NCBI RefSeq assembly: GCF_030151085.1 | Contig: NZ_JASLER010000091.1 | Span: forward strand, 41,105 to 105,104 | DNA from: Bacteroides sp. | Lineage (GTDB): Bacteria; Bacteroidota; Bacteroidia; Bacteroidales; Bacteroidaceae | DNA: 64,000 nucleotides | Direction of reading: 5' to 3' | Shown: positions 51,533-60,852 of the stretch, piece by piece | How the letters are laid out: the number at the start of each line of letters is the position of its first letter | Numbering within the stretch: the stretch's first letter is position 1 | The notes under the pieces: model-generated | Databases searched by the model: none | The model's input: the letters and a program-made list of their open reading frames with translations, nothing else | Told to the model about the DNA's origin: nothing | Made by a program: the position numbers and the translations under genes

Positions 51533-53986
51533 ATGGCAAACAAGAATACCGTCCAAGAGACGTTTCCCGTATTAGGCATGAGTTGTGCTTCATGTGCCGC
51601 ACGGATAGATAAAACATTAAACCACCAGCCCGGAGTCAGCAAAGCGGCTGTCAACTACGCTTCGGCAATGGCAACCGTGGAATATGACCGTTCGCAATGC
51701 AGCCCCGAAGCCCTGCAACAAGCTGTTCAGTCAGCCGGATATGACTTGTTGATTCAGCAAGACAAAGATATCCTTGAGGAAGCGGAACAAGCACACGATA
51801 AGAAGTATCGCGCACTAAAATTCCGTACCACATGGGCTATCATCCTGTCCGTGCCAATTGTCGTCATCGGCATGTTCTTTATGAACATGCCTTACGCCAA
51901 CCTTATCATGTGGATACTTTCCACTCCTATCGTTTTTTGGTTGGGCAGAAGCTTCTTTGTCAGCGCCTGGAAACAGTTGAAACATGGCAGCGCCAATATG
52001 GACACGCTGGTGGCCAACAGTACCGGCATTGCCTATCTGTTCAGTCTATTCAATATGTTTTTCCCCGACTTTTGGCTGTCAAGAGGTATTCATCCTCATG
52101 TTTACTTTGAAGCAGCAAGCGTCATTATCGCTTTCATCCTGCTGGGACGCCTTCTGGAAGAGAAAGCCAAAGGAAATACCTCCTCTGCCATCAAGAAACT
52201 GATGGGGCTGCAACCCAAGACGGTGAATATCATCACTTCAACGGGAGAGCAAAAGGAAATTCCCATCGAGCAGATTCGTCCCGGAGATACGATTCTGGTA
52301 AAACCCGGCGAACGTATCGCCGTAGATGGCTTCGTGACTGAAGGATCATCGTACGTGGACGAAAGCATGTTAAGTGGTGAACCGGTAGCGGTAGCCAAAC
52401 ATAAGGACACCAAAGTATTTGCCGGAACGATCAATCAGAAAGGCAGTTTCCGTTTCCGGGCGGAGAAAGTAGGCACTGACACGTTGCTGGCAAAAATCAT
52501 CCACATGGTACAAGATGCACAAGGTAGTAAAGCTCCTGTGCAACAATTGGTTGATAAAATTGCAGGGATTTTCGTCCCTGTGATTATCGGCATTGCCGTA
52601 CTCTCTTTCGTAGCATGGATGTTGCTCGACGGAGAAAACGGTTTCACCCACGGTCTGCTGGCTTTGGTGACGGTACTTATCATCGCTTGTCCGTGTGCCC
52701 TGGGATTGGCAACTCCGACAGCCATCATGGTAGGTATCGGGAAGGGTGCCGAAAGAGGCATATTGATTAAAGATGCAGAAAGTCTTGAAATAGCCAAGAA
52801 GATAGACACGGTGGTACTTGACAAGACCGGAACCGTGACCGAAGGTAAGCCGGTAGTCAGCGAACTGATTTGGAATAACGGGGCAGACAGTACACAAAGC
52901 ATCTTCTACAGTTTAGAGAAACTCTCCGAGCATCCGCTTGCCGAAGCTATTGTCGGCTATCTCAAAGGTACATGGTTCACGGAGATTGAAGATTTCGACA
53001 GTATCACCGGAAAAGGTGTGAAAGGCCGGGCACAGGGTAAACTCTATTATGCTGGCAACCGTAAGCTACTGGAGGAAAAAGGGATTACCGTCAGCCAATC
53101 GTTGGCAGACGAAGCCGCCCGATTGACGGCAGAAGCCCAAACCGTTATTTGGTTCTCCGATGAAGAAAACGCTCTGGCAATAGCAGGCATAACCGACCGG
53201 ATTAAAGAGACTTCCATCGTAGCAGTCAAAGAATTGCGCAACGCCGGCATCGATGTATATATGCTGACCGGAGACAATGAAGCCACCGCCAAAGAGATCT
53301 CCCGCAAGGTAGGAATTCCGCATTATAAAGCAGGAGTCTTGCCGCAAGACAAAGCGGCGTTTATCAGCCAACTGCAAAAGGAAGGTAAAAAGGTGGCAAT
53401 GGTAGGCGACGGCATTAACGACAGCGCAGCCCTTGCTCAAGCCGATCTTAGCATTGCTATGGGAGGCGGTAGTGACATTGCTATGGACGTTGCCAAGATG
53501 ACCATTATCTCTTCCGACCTGACAAAGATACCAGAGGCCCTCAAACTGTCCAAACTGACCGTACGCACCATTCGGCAGAATTTATTCTGGGCATTTATCT
53601 ACAACCTAATAGGTATACCCATTGCGGCCGGTGTGCTCTATCCTATCAATGGTTTTCTGCTGAATCCGATGATAGCAGGTGCAGCCATGGCTTTCAGCAG
53701 TGTCAGTGTAGTGAGCAACAGCCTGCGATTAAAAAGGAAAAAGATTCAAGAAGTTAAACCAATAACAGAAAAAATCATGAAGAAAGAATTTAAAGTAGAA
53801 GGCATGACCTGCAATCATTGCCGCATGCATGTAGAGAAAGCATTAAACAGCATAGATGGCGTAAAAGCCACTGTAACCCTCAATCCACCAGTAGCTACAG
53901 TAGAGTTCTCCGGAGAAGAAAAGCCGCTGAAAGAATTACAGGAGGTAGTTACTGAAAATGCAGGAGAGTATACGCTTAAAGAATAA
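51533..53986 (+). CDS. copA: Copper-translocating P-type ATPase with HMA domains at both ends
   Basis: An 817-aa P1B-type ATPase that exports Cu(I). It has an N-terminal HMA domain (G-M-S-C18-A-S-C21), eight expected membrane segments with the C386-P-C388 ion motif, the phosphorylation site D430-K-T-G-T and G-D-G-I-N-D. Residues 749-817 form a second HMA domain starting M-K-K-E-F-K with G-M-T-C-N-H-C, of exactly the size of a free CopZ chaperone. An internal ATG lies at its first residue. The start at 51533 is chosen because the upstream in-frame codon lies on the -7 box (TATCTTTG, 51501-51508). Confidence 0.93.
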   Translation: MANKNTVQETFPVLGMSCASCAARIDKTLNHQPGVSKAAVNYASAMATVEYDRSQCSPEALQQAVQSAGYDLLIQQDKDILEEAEQAHDKKYRALKFRTTWAIILSVPIVVIGMFFMNMPYANLIMWILSTPIVFWLGRSFFVSAWKQLKHGSANMDTLVANSTGIAYLFSLFNMFFPDFWLSRGIHPHVYFEAASVIIAFILLGRLLEEKAKGNTSSAIKKLMGLQPKTVNIITSTGEQKEIPIEQIRPGDTILVKPGERIAVDGFVTEGSSYVDESMLSGEPVAVAKHKDTKVFAGTINQKGSFRFRAEKVGTDTLLAKIIHMVQDAQGSKAPVQQLVDKIAGIFVPVIIGIAVLSFVAWMLLDGENGFTHGLLALVTVLIIACPCALGLATPTAIMVGIGKGAERGILIKDAESLEIAKKIDTVVLDKTGTVTEGKPVVSELIWNNGADSTQSIFYSLEKLSEHPLAEAIVGYLKGTWFTEIEDFDSITGKGVKGRAQGKLYYAGNRKLLEEKGITVSQSLADEAARLTAEAQTVIWFSDEENALAIAGITDRIKETSIVAVKELRNAGIDVYMLTGDNEATAKEISRKVGIPHYKAGVLPQDKAAFISQLQKEGKKVAMVGDGINDSAALAQADLSIAMGGGSDIAMDVAKMTIISSDLTKIPEALKLSKLTVRTIRQNLFWAFIYNLIGIPIAAGVLYPINGFLLNPMIAGAAMAFSSVSVVSNSLRLKRKKIQEVKPITEKIMKKEFKVEGMTCNHCRMHVEKALNSIDGVKATVTLNPPVATVEFSGEEKPLKELQEVVTENAGEYTLKE

Positions 53987-54146
53987 TCGAAGATAAATTG
54001 TCTTTTAAAGGGTTTCACCATTTGTCTGAGCAGAGCTGCATATTGACGAATTCCGGCAAACAAAAACTTTTCAAGTAAGCTTGATGTTTTTATGTCCGGT
54101 TTGCACTATCTTTGTCGCAAAGAGAATTTATAACACCTTATATAAT

Positions 54147-54857
54147 ATGGCAACATACAAACGAATATTATTAAAGCTCAGCGGCGAGAGCCTGATGGGA
54201 GAAAAGCAATACGGCATTGACGAGAAGCGTCTTGCCGAATATGCAGCACAAATTAAGGAAATCCATGAATTAGGAGTACAAATCGGTATTGTGATTGGCG
54301 GTGGAAACATCTTCCGCGGACTCAGCGGAGCCAACAAAGGCTTCGACCGCGTGAAAGGCGACCAAATGGGCATGCTGGCTACGGTTATCAACAGCCTTGC
54401 ACTTAGTTCGGCACTGGTAGCTACCGGTGTGAAAGCACGTGTGCTGACTGCTGTACGCATGGAGCCCATCGGCGAATTCTACAACAAATGGAAAGCCATC
54501 GAGTGCATGGAAGCAGGTGAAGTAGTCATCATGTCGGCCGGAACAGGCAATCCGTTCTTCACCACCGATACAGGTTCCAGTCTTCGCGGCATTGAAATTG
54601 AAGCGGACGTTATGCTGAAAGGCACCCGTGTAGACGGCATCTACACCGCAGATCCGGAGAAAGATCCTACCGCAACGAAGTTCCACGAAATCACCTACGA
54701 TGAAGTGTTGAAACGTGGACTGAAAGTGATGGATCTCACCGCCACCTGCATGTGCAAGGAAAATAACCTCCCTATCGTCGTGTTTGACATGGATACAGTA
54801 GGTAACTTGAAAAAAGTAATGCAAGGCGAAGAAATCGGTACATTGGTACATAACTGA
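54147..54857 (+). CDS. pyrH: UMP kinase
   Basis: Phosphorylates UMP to UDP in pyrimidine synthesis. The 236-aa protein has the amino-acid-kinase fold signatures: L-K-L-S-G-E-S-L near the N terminus, G-G-G-N-I-F-R-G, and the T-D-T-G-S-S-L-R-G and D-P-E-K-D-P segments. I place the start at 54147 (M-A-T-Y-K-R-I-L-L-K) because the frame upstream covers the promoter region (TATCTTTG at 54107-54114). frr follows, the usual bacterial pairing. Confidence 0.95.
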   Translation: MATYKRILLKLSGESLMGEKQYGIDEKRLAEYAAQIKEIHELGVQIGIVIGGGNIFRGLSGANKGFDRVKGDQMGMLATVINSLALSSALVATGVKARVLTAVRMEPIGEFYNKWKAIECMEAGEVVIMSAGTGNPFFTTDTGSSLRGIEIEADVMLKGTRVDGIYTADPEKDPTATKFHEITYDEVLKRGLKVMDLTATCMCKENNLPIVVFDMDTVGNLKKVMQGEEIGTLVHN

Positions 54858-54878
54858 TTCAAGAAAGATAGGCCCGTT

Positions 54879-54910
54879 ATTGCAGAAAATCAAAAAATAC
54901 GTTACTTTTG
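54879..54910 (+). promoter_or_regulatory. Promoter for frr
   Basis: ATTG (54879-54882) and TACTTTTG (54903-54910) are 20 nt apart. The frr ATG is 41 nt downstream. The box is inside the 94-nt pyrH-frr gap, so frr can be expressed independently. Confidence 0.55.
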
Positions 54911-54951
54911 TTCTTAATTCAACAAATAAAGAAATTCCAAAACCCAGAAAT

Positions 54952-55512
54952 ATGAAAGACGTAAAAGACATCTTAGACGAAGCGCAAGAGAAAATGGATA
55001 TGGCAATCATGTATCTTGAAGAAGCATTGGTGCATATTCGTGCCGGTAAAGCCGATACTCGCCTTTTGGACGGTATTCGTGTGGACTCTTACGGCAGTAT
55101 GGTTCCCATCAATAATGTAGCCGCTGTTAATACTCCAGATGCCCGTAGCATTGTTATCAAGCCATGGGATAAAGGTATGTTCCGCCCCATTGAGAAAGCG
55201 ATTATTGACTCTTCACTCGGTATCATGCCCGAAAACAATGGTGAAATGATACGTATCGGTATTCCGCCGTTGACAGAAGAACGCCGTAAACAACTTGCTA
55301 AGCAGTGTAAATCCGAAGGCGAAACCGCTAAAGTAAGTGTACGTAATGCACGCCGTGACGCCATCGATGCCTTGAAGAAATCTGTAAAAGACGGCTTGGC
55401 TGAAGATGCCCAAAAGGGTGGTGAAGAAAAATTGCAGAAAATCCATGATAAATACATCAAGCAAATTGATGACATGCTGGCTGCAAAGGATAAAGAAATC
55501 ATGACCGTATAA
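54952..55512 (+). CDS. frr: Ribosome recycling factor
   Basis: Splits post-termination ribosomes together with EF-G. The 186-aa protein has the standard length and motifs: H-I-R-A-G-K-A near residue 32, V-D-S-Y-G and the R-N-A-R-R-D-A-I-D helix. The start at 54952 (M-K-D-V-K-D) is chosen from family length; the frame upstream contains the promoter box. Confidence 0.95.
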   Translation: MKDVKDILDEAQEKMDMAIMYLEEALVHIRAGKADTRLLDGIRVDSYGSMVPINNVAAVNTPDARSIVIKPWDKGMFRPIEKAIIDSSLGIMPENNGEMIRIGIPPLTEERRKQLAKQCKSEGETAKVSVRNARRDAIDALKKSVKDGLAEDAQKGGEEKLQKIHDKYIKQIDDMLAAKDKEIMTV

Positions 55513-55515
55513 ACT

Positions 55516-55617
55516 TAGTTGAAAGTTGAAAGTTGAAAGTTGAAAGTTAGGCTGCGCTATCATGCTGCAAAGTAACTCACAACTCTTAACTTTCAACTTT
55601 CAACTCTCAACTTTCAA
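55516..55617. repeat. Simple-repeat hairpin element, copy B
   Basis: Four tandem AGTTGAA-type units (55516-55549) face their complement TTTCAACTTTCAACTC (about 55590-55617). The core at 55550-55580 begins GGCTGCG and holds GCTATCATGC, shared with copy C at 57757-57780; GGCTGCGC is shared with copy A. The right arm ends 6 nt before the rsgA start codon, so it likely shapes the leader of that mRNA. Confidence 0.75.
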
Positions 55618-55622
55618 ATGAC

Positions 55623-56555
55623 TTGAGGGGACTGGTAATAAAGAATACAGGTAGTTGGTATTTGGTAAAAACCGACGAAGGAAAAGAAGTCGAATGTAAA
55701 ATCAAAGGGAACTTCCGTCTGAAGGGCATCCGAAGCACCAATCCGGTAGCTGTAGGTGACCGTGTACAAATTATAATGAATCAGGAAGGCACTGCTTTCA
55801 TTAGTGAAATTGAAGACCGCAAAAATTATATCATTCGACGAGCCTCCAACTTATCCAAACAATCGCACATCCTTGCCGCAAACCTCGACCAATGCATATT
55901 AGTAGTAACGGTGAACTTCCCTGAAACCTCTACTACATTTATTGATCGTTTTCTTGCTTCAGCCGAAGCATATCGCATTCCCGTAAAACTAGTTTTTAAT
56001 AAAGTAGATGCCTACAGTGAAGATGAGTTACACTATTTGGATGGACTTATCAACCTTTATACCACTATCGGTTACCCTTGCTTCAAGGTTTCCGCCTTAA
56101 AGGAAGAGGGAATCGACACCATCAAAGAAGAATTAAAAGGAAAAGTAACCCTCTTTTCCGGACATTCCGGTGTAGGCAAATCCACTCTAATCAATGCCAT
56201 AATACCGGAACTTAACGTTAAGACTGCTGAAATATCCGCTTATCATAATAAAGGTATGCATACTACTACTTTCTCTGAAATGTTTCCGGTGCCGGGAGAT
56301 GGATATATCATAGATACTCCCGGAATTAAAGGATTCGGAACGTTTGACATGGAAGAAGAGGAAGTAGGCCATTATTTCCCCGAGATATTTAAATTTTCCG
56401 CTGATTGCCGTTATGGTAACTGTACTCACCGCCATGAACCGGGTTGTGCTGTACGCAAAGCTGTAGAAGAACATTATATCAGTGAATCCCGCTATACTTC
56501 CTACCTGAGTATGCTGAATGATAAAGAAGAAGGTAAATACAGGGCAGCCTATTAA
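55623..56555 (+). CDS. rsgA: Ribosome small subunit-dependent GTPase A
   Basis: A 310-aa GTPase that assists late 30S maturation. Order: N-terminal OB fold (about 1-70), circularly permuted GTPase with N-K-V-D first, then G-H-S-G-V-G-K-S-T and D-T-P-G-I-K-G-F-G, and a C-terminal zinc knuckle (D-C-R-Y-G-N-C-T-H with C after E-P-G). The start is TTG at 55623, since the product [12 protein letters not shown] matches the family start and no in-frame ATG exists before about residue 51. An ATG-ACT-TGA mini-frame (55618-55626) overlaps this start. Confidence 0.92.
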   Translation: MRGLVIKNTGSWYLVKTDEGKEVECKIKGNFRLKGIRSTNPVAVGDRVQIIMNQEGTAFISEIEDRKNYIIRRASNLSKQSHILAANLDQCILVVTVNFPETSTTFIDRFLASAEAYRIPVKLVFNKVDAYSEDELHYLDGLINLYTTIGYPCFKVSALKEEGIDTIKEELKGKVTLFSGHSGVGKSTLINAIIPELNVKTAEISAYHNKGMHTTTFSEMFPVPGDGYIIDTPGIKGFGTFDMEEEEVGHYFPEIFKFSADCRYGNCTHRHEPGCAVRKAVEEHYISESRYTSYLSMLNDKEEGKYRAAY

Positions 56556-56654
56556 ATGACACCTTATTACCTTTTTTAACCTTTCCTTATTTAAACCTTT
56601 CTATTAGCCTTTTGTCAAAACTTAAGGCTAAATTTATACTACTAAAACTACGAT

Positions 56655-57737
56655 ATGAATAAAAAGGTAAAATGGGGCATTATCATCGTTATTGGTGCCG
56701 GAATTATTGGAGGAGGGATTTATTCTCAACTCCCCAAAGAAAATAAAGAATTAACGGCCGCCGACAAGGTTATGACCGAACAACGTGGTGGAAAAAAAAT
56801 ACTGAATGTAAACGCCAAAATAATAAAACCGCAACTGTTGAAAGACGAAATCCAAATCAGTGGTAGCTTACTACCCGATGAAGAAGTGGATCTTTCATTC
56901 GAGACTTCCGGTAAAATCGTTGAAATCAATTTTGAAGAAGGTAGCTTCGTCAAGAAAGGACAACTATTGGCTAAAGTAAACGACCGCCCCTTGCAAGCAC
57001 AACTTCAGCGGTTAGTATCACAGTTAAAATTAGCCGAAGACCGTGTATTCCGTCAGAATGCTTTGCTGGAAAGGGATGCGGTCAGCAAAGAGGCTTACGA
57101 GCAAGTAAAGACCGACCTTGCAACCTTGAATGCCGATATCGATTTGGTGAAAGCCAATATCCTGCAAACAGAAATGCGTGCTCCTTTCGATGGCGTCATT
57201 GGTCTGCGTCAAGTCAGTGCCGGAACTTACGCTACTCCCTCCACTATTGTTGCCAAATTGACTAAAATATCTCCTTTGAAAGTAGAGTTCTCAGTCCCCG
57301 AACGCTACGCCGGTGATGTGAAAATTGGTGCCGGACTGGACTTCGCCCTCGAAGGCAAATTAGATGCCCTTCACGCCAAAGTCTACGCACGCGAATCAAA
57401 AATAGACCCTACTACTCATACTCTGACCATTCGCGCACTCTACCCTAACACAAATAGTAGTGTATTGCCCGGACGTTATGCCAGCATAAAATTGAATAAA
57501 GACGAAATAGAAAATGCCATTGCAGTTCCGTCAGAAGCTATCGTACCGGAAATGGGCAAAGATAAAATATTCCTCTACCGATCAGGAAAAGCTGAACCTG
57601 TAGAAATCACTACCGGTATTCGTACCGAGTCCGAAGTACAAGTAGTACAAGGATTAAATGTAGGAGATACTATTATCACTTCCGGAACCCTCCAACTCCG
57701 CACTGGATTACCGGTTACATTAGACGCAATTAATTAA
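56655..57737 (+). CDS. RND efflux periplasmic adaptor (MexA/AcrA-like)
   Basis: A 360-aa membrane-fusion protein. One N-terminal hydrophobic segment (about 5-24) anchors it or acts as a signal; no lipobox is seen. Then a biotinyl-lipoyl half (F-E-T-S-G-K-I-V-E-I-N-F-E-E-G), a coiled-coil hairpin (about 110-165), the second lipoyl half (R-A-P-F-D-G-V-I-G-L) and beta-barrel domains. It bridges the RND pump and outer-membrane channel encoded next. The operon order adaptor, pump, channel is standard. Substrate unknown. Confidence 0.92.
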   Translation: MNKKVKWGIIIVIGAGIIGGGIYSQLPKENKELTAADKVMTEQRGGKKILNVNAKIIKPQLLKDEIQISGSLLPDEEVDLSFETSGKIVEINFEEGSFVKKGQLLAKVNDRPLQAQLQRLVSQLKLAEDRVFRQNALLERDAVSKEAYEQVKTDLATLNADIDLVKANILQTEMRAPFDGVIGLRQVSAGTYATPSTIVAKLTKISPLKVEFSVPERYAGDVKIGAGLDFALEGKLDALHAKVYARESKIDPTTHTLTIRALYPNTNSSVLPGRYASIKLNKDEIENAIAVPSEAIVPEMGKDKIFLYRSGKAEPVEITTGIRTESEVQVVQGLNVGDTIITSGTLQLRTGLPVTLDAIN

Positions 57738-57812
57738 TAATTATGAGATATGAATTAGCAGTGCTATCATGCCGCACGGCAATTCATAATTCATAATTCA
57801 TAATTCATAATT
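57736..57812. repeat. Simple-repeat hairpin element, copy C
   Basis: A left arm AATAATTATGAGATATGAATT (57736-57756 approximately) faces four tandem AATTCATA units (57781-57812). The core GTGCTATCATGCCGC (57761-57775) shares GCTATCATGC with copy B. It fills the 82-nt gap between adaptor and pump genes and may slow transcription or protect the mRNA. Confidence 0.7.
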
Positions 57813-57819
57813 TTCCAAC

Positions 57820-60800
57820 ATGAATATATCCGAATTAAGCATACGCCGCCCGGTACTCTCCACCGTATTGACACTGATTATCCTACTCTTTGGCTTCATT
57901 GGGTACAACTATCTCGGTGTTCGCGAATATCCGTCGGTGGATAACCCGATCATTTCAGTATCTTGTTCCTACCCGGGTGCCAATGCTGATGTAATCGAAA
58001 ATCAAATCACGGAACCACTGGAACAAAACATCAACGGTATTCCAGGCATTCGCTCGCTTTCCAGTGTCAGCCAGCAAGGACAAAGCCGCATTACGGTGGA
58101 GTTTGAACTTTCTGTCGATTTGGAAACAGCTGCCAATGACGTACGCGACAAAGTATCACGTGCCCAGCGTTTTCTACCTCGCGATTGTGACCCTCCAACC
58201 GTTTCTAAAGCAGATGCGGATGCTACTCCCATTCTCATGGTTGCCCTTCAAAGCGACAAGCGTTCTCTGCTGGAATTAAGTGAAATAGCTGACCTCACCG
58301 TAAAGGAGCAACTCCAAACCATTTCCGATGTAAGTAGTGTAAGTATATGGGGAGAAAAGCGTTACTCCATGCGCCTATGGTTAGATCCTATCCGAATGTC
58401 GGGCTACGGCATTACGCCCATGGACGTAAAAACTGCCATAGATAATGAAAACATCGAACTTCCTTCGGGCAGTATAGAAGGAAACACTACCGAACTTACC
58501 ATCCGTACATTAGGTTTAATGCATACAGCAGAAGAGTTTAACAACTTGATTCTGAAAGAAGATGGTAACCGTATTGTCCGTTTCAGCGACATCGGGCGTG
58601 CAGAGTTAGGTCCGGCTGATATCAAAAGTTACATGAAGATGGACGGAGTACCGATGGTAGGTATTGTAGTTACGCCTCAGCCGGGTGCCAATCATATAGA
58701 AATAGCCGATGCCGTGTACGAACGTATGGAAAAGATGCAAAAAGACCTCCCCGAAGACGTACACTACGACTATGGTTTCGATAATACCAAATTTATCCGT
58801 GCTTCTATCAGCGAAGTGAAGCAAACCGTATACGAAGCATTTATACTGGTAATTATCATCATTTTCCTCTTTCTACGCGATTGGCGTGTCACGCTGGTGC
58901 CTTGTATCGTAATTCCCGTATCACTGATCGGAGCTTTCTTTGTAATGTATCTCGCAGGATTTTCCATCAATGTGCTTTCTATGCTTGCCGTAGTATTGGC
59001 GGTAGGACTTGTGGTGGACGATGCCATCGTTATGACCGAAAACATCTATGTTCGCATAGAAAAAGGAATGCCACCGAAGGAAGCCGGTATCGAAGGAGCC
59101 AAAGAGATTTTCTTTGCGGTCATCTCTACAACCATTACGTTAGTGGCAGTATTCTTCCCGATTGTATTTATGGAAGGTACTACGGGACGTCTATTCCGGG
59201 AATTCAGTCTGGTAGTTTCCGGTTCTGTGATTATCTCTTCCTTTGCCGCATTGACTTTTACACCGATGCTTGCAACGAAACTTCTGATTAAAAGAGAAAA
59301 GCAGAGTTGGTTTTACCGGAAGACAGAACCGTTCTTTAACGGAATGAACCGTTTATACAGTCAGTCATTGGCTGCTTTCCTCAAACGCCGCTGGATTGCA
59401 CTGCCTTTTACACTTGCAACCATCGGTATAATCGGCATCCTTTGGACAACTATCCCTGCCGAAATGGCGCCATTGGAAGACCGTTCTCAAATTAGTATTA
59501 ACACGATGGGTGCCGAAGGTGTGACTTATGAATTCATGCGTGATTATACCGAAGACATCAACCAACTGGTCGACTCCATCGTTCCGGATGCCAAAGCGAT
59601 AACAGCCCGTGTTTCCAGTGGCAATGGCAACGTGCGTATCACTTTAAAAGACATGAATGAACGTGACTATACGCAGATGGAAGTTGCCGAAAAACTATCA
59701 AAAGCCGTACAGAAGAAAACAAAAGCTCGTTCCTTCGTGCAACAATCATCCTCCTTTGGTGGGCGTAGAGGCGGAATGCCTGTACAGTATGTGTTGCAGG
59801 CTACCAATATCGAAAAGTTACAAGAAGTACTGCCTAAATTTATAACAAAAGTCTACGAAAACCCAGTCTTCCAAATGGCAGACATTGACTTGAAATTTAG
59901 TAAGCCCGAAGCACGTATCAACATCAACCGTGACAAGGCAAGTATTATGGGAGTCAGCACGAAAAATATAGCCCAAACTCTGCAATACGGATTAAGCGGT
60001 CAACGTATGGGCTACTTTTACATGAACGGAAAGCAGTATGAAATATTGGGAGAAATCAATCGCCAGCAACGTAATAAGCCAGCTGACCTAAAGGGTATCT
60101 ATATCCGTAGCAGTAAAGGAGATATGGTTCAGTTAGATAACCTCATCGAACTAACCAATGGTATTGCTCCTCCCAAACTCTACCGTTATAATCGTTTTGT
60201 CTCTGCTACTATATCCGCCGGACTTGCTGAAGGCAAAACAATCGGACAAGGTTTGGAAGAAATGGATAAGATCGCTAAAGAAACGCTAGACGATACTTTC
60301 CGAACTGCCCTTACAGGAGATTCTAAAGAGTATCGCGAAAGCTCTTCCAGCCTGATGTTTGCTTTTGTATTGGCAATCGTATTGATATACCTGATTCTTG
60401 CCGCTCAATTCGAAAGCTTCAAAGACCCGCTGATTATCATGTTGACAGTCCCCCTTGCCATTGCAGGAGCATTGATATTCATGTATTTCACAAATATAAC
60501 GATGAATATCTTTAGCCAGATCGGTATTATTATGTTGATTGGTTTGGTCGCAAAAAATGGTATTCTTATTGTGGAATTTGCCAACCAGAAGCAGGAAGTG
60601 GGCGAAGACAAAATAAGTGCTATTAAAGATGCTGCATTACAGCGCTTACGCCCTATTTTAATGACGAGCGCTTCAACCATATTGGGTTTGATACCCTTAG
60701 CATTCGCAACCGGTGAAGGAAGCAATCAACGCATCGCCATGGGTACGGCAGTAGTGGGTGGCATGTTAGTATCAACTTTGCTAACAATGTATATCGTTCC

Positions 60801-60852
60801 TGCAATTTACAGTTATATATCTACGAATCGAAGTAATTTAAAGAAAGTATGA
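57820..60852 (+). CDS. RND-family multidrug efflux pump (AcrB/MexB-like)
   Basis: A 1010-aa inner-membrane pump. It starts with S-E-L-S-I-R-R-P-V-L-S-T-V, typical of HAE1 RND proteins. Two large periplasmic loops and 12 membrane segments are seen. The proton-relay Asp pair is in G-L-V-V-D-D-A-I-V (TM4), and the second half contains G-L-V-A-K-N-G-I-L-I. It is homologous to MexB/AcrB. The stop overlaps the next start in ATGA (60849-60852). Confidence 0.95.
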   Translation: MNISELSIRRPVLSTVLTLIILLFGFIGYNYLGVREYPSVDNPIISVSCSYPGANADVIENQITEPLEQNINGIPGIRSLSSVSQQGQSRITVEFELSVDLETAANDVRDKVSRAQRFLPRDCDPPTVSKADADATPILMVALQSDKRSLLELSEIADLTVKEQLQTISDVSSVSIWGEKRYSMRLWLDPIRMSGYGITPMDVKTAIDNENIELPSGSIEGNTTELTIRTLGLMHTAEEFNNLILKEDGNRIVRFSDIGRAELGPADIKSYMKMDGVPMVGIVVTPQPGANHIEIADAVYERMEKMQKDLPEDVHYDYGFDNTKFIRASISEVKQTVYEAFILVIIIIFLFLRDWRVTLVPCIVIPVSLIGAFFVMYLAGFSINVLSMLAVVLAVGLVVDDAIVMTENIYVRIEKGMPPKEAGIEGAKEIFFAVISTTITLVAVFFPIVFMEGTTGRLFREFSLVVSGSVIISSFAALTFTPMLATKLLIKREKQSWFYRKTEPFFNGMNRLYSQSLAAFLKRRWIALPFTLATIGIIGILWTTIPAEMAPLEDRSQISINTMGAEGVTYEFMRDYTEDINQLVDSIVPDAKAITARVSSGNGNVRITLKDMNERDYTQMEVAEKLSKAVQKKTKARSFVQQSSSFGGRRGGMPVQYVLQATNIEKLQEVLPKFITKVYENPVFQMADIDLKFSKPEARININRDKASIMGVSTKNIAQTLQYGLSGQRMGYFYMNGKQYEILGEINRQQRNKPADLKGIYIRSSKGDMVQLDNLIELTNGIAPPKLYRYNRFVSATISAGLAEGKTIGQGLEEMDKIAKETLDDTFRTALTGDSKEYRESSSSLMFAFVLAIVLIYLILAAQFESFKDPLIIMLTVPLAIAGALIFMYFTNITMNIFSQIGIIMLIGLVAKNGILIVEFANQKQEVGEDKISAIKDAALQRLRPILMTSASTILGLIPLAFATGEGSNQRIAMGTAVVGGMLVSTLLTMYIVPAIYSYISTNRSNLKKV

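Noticed and set aside
56556..56654. Small RNA or regulatory element before the RND adaptor
   Set aside because: The gap is AT-rich and shows only weak T-runs; no clear stem or consensus promoter.
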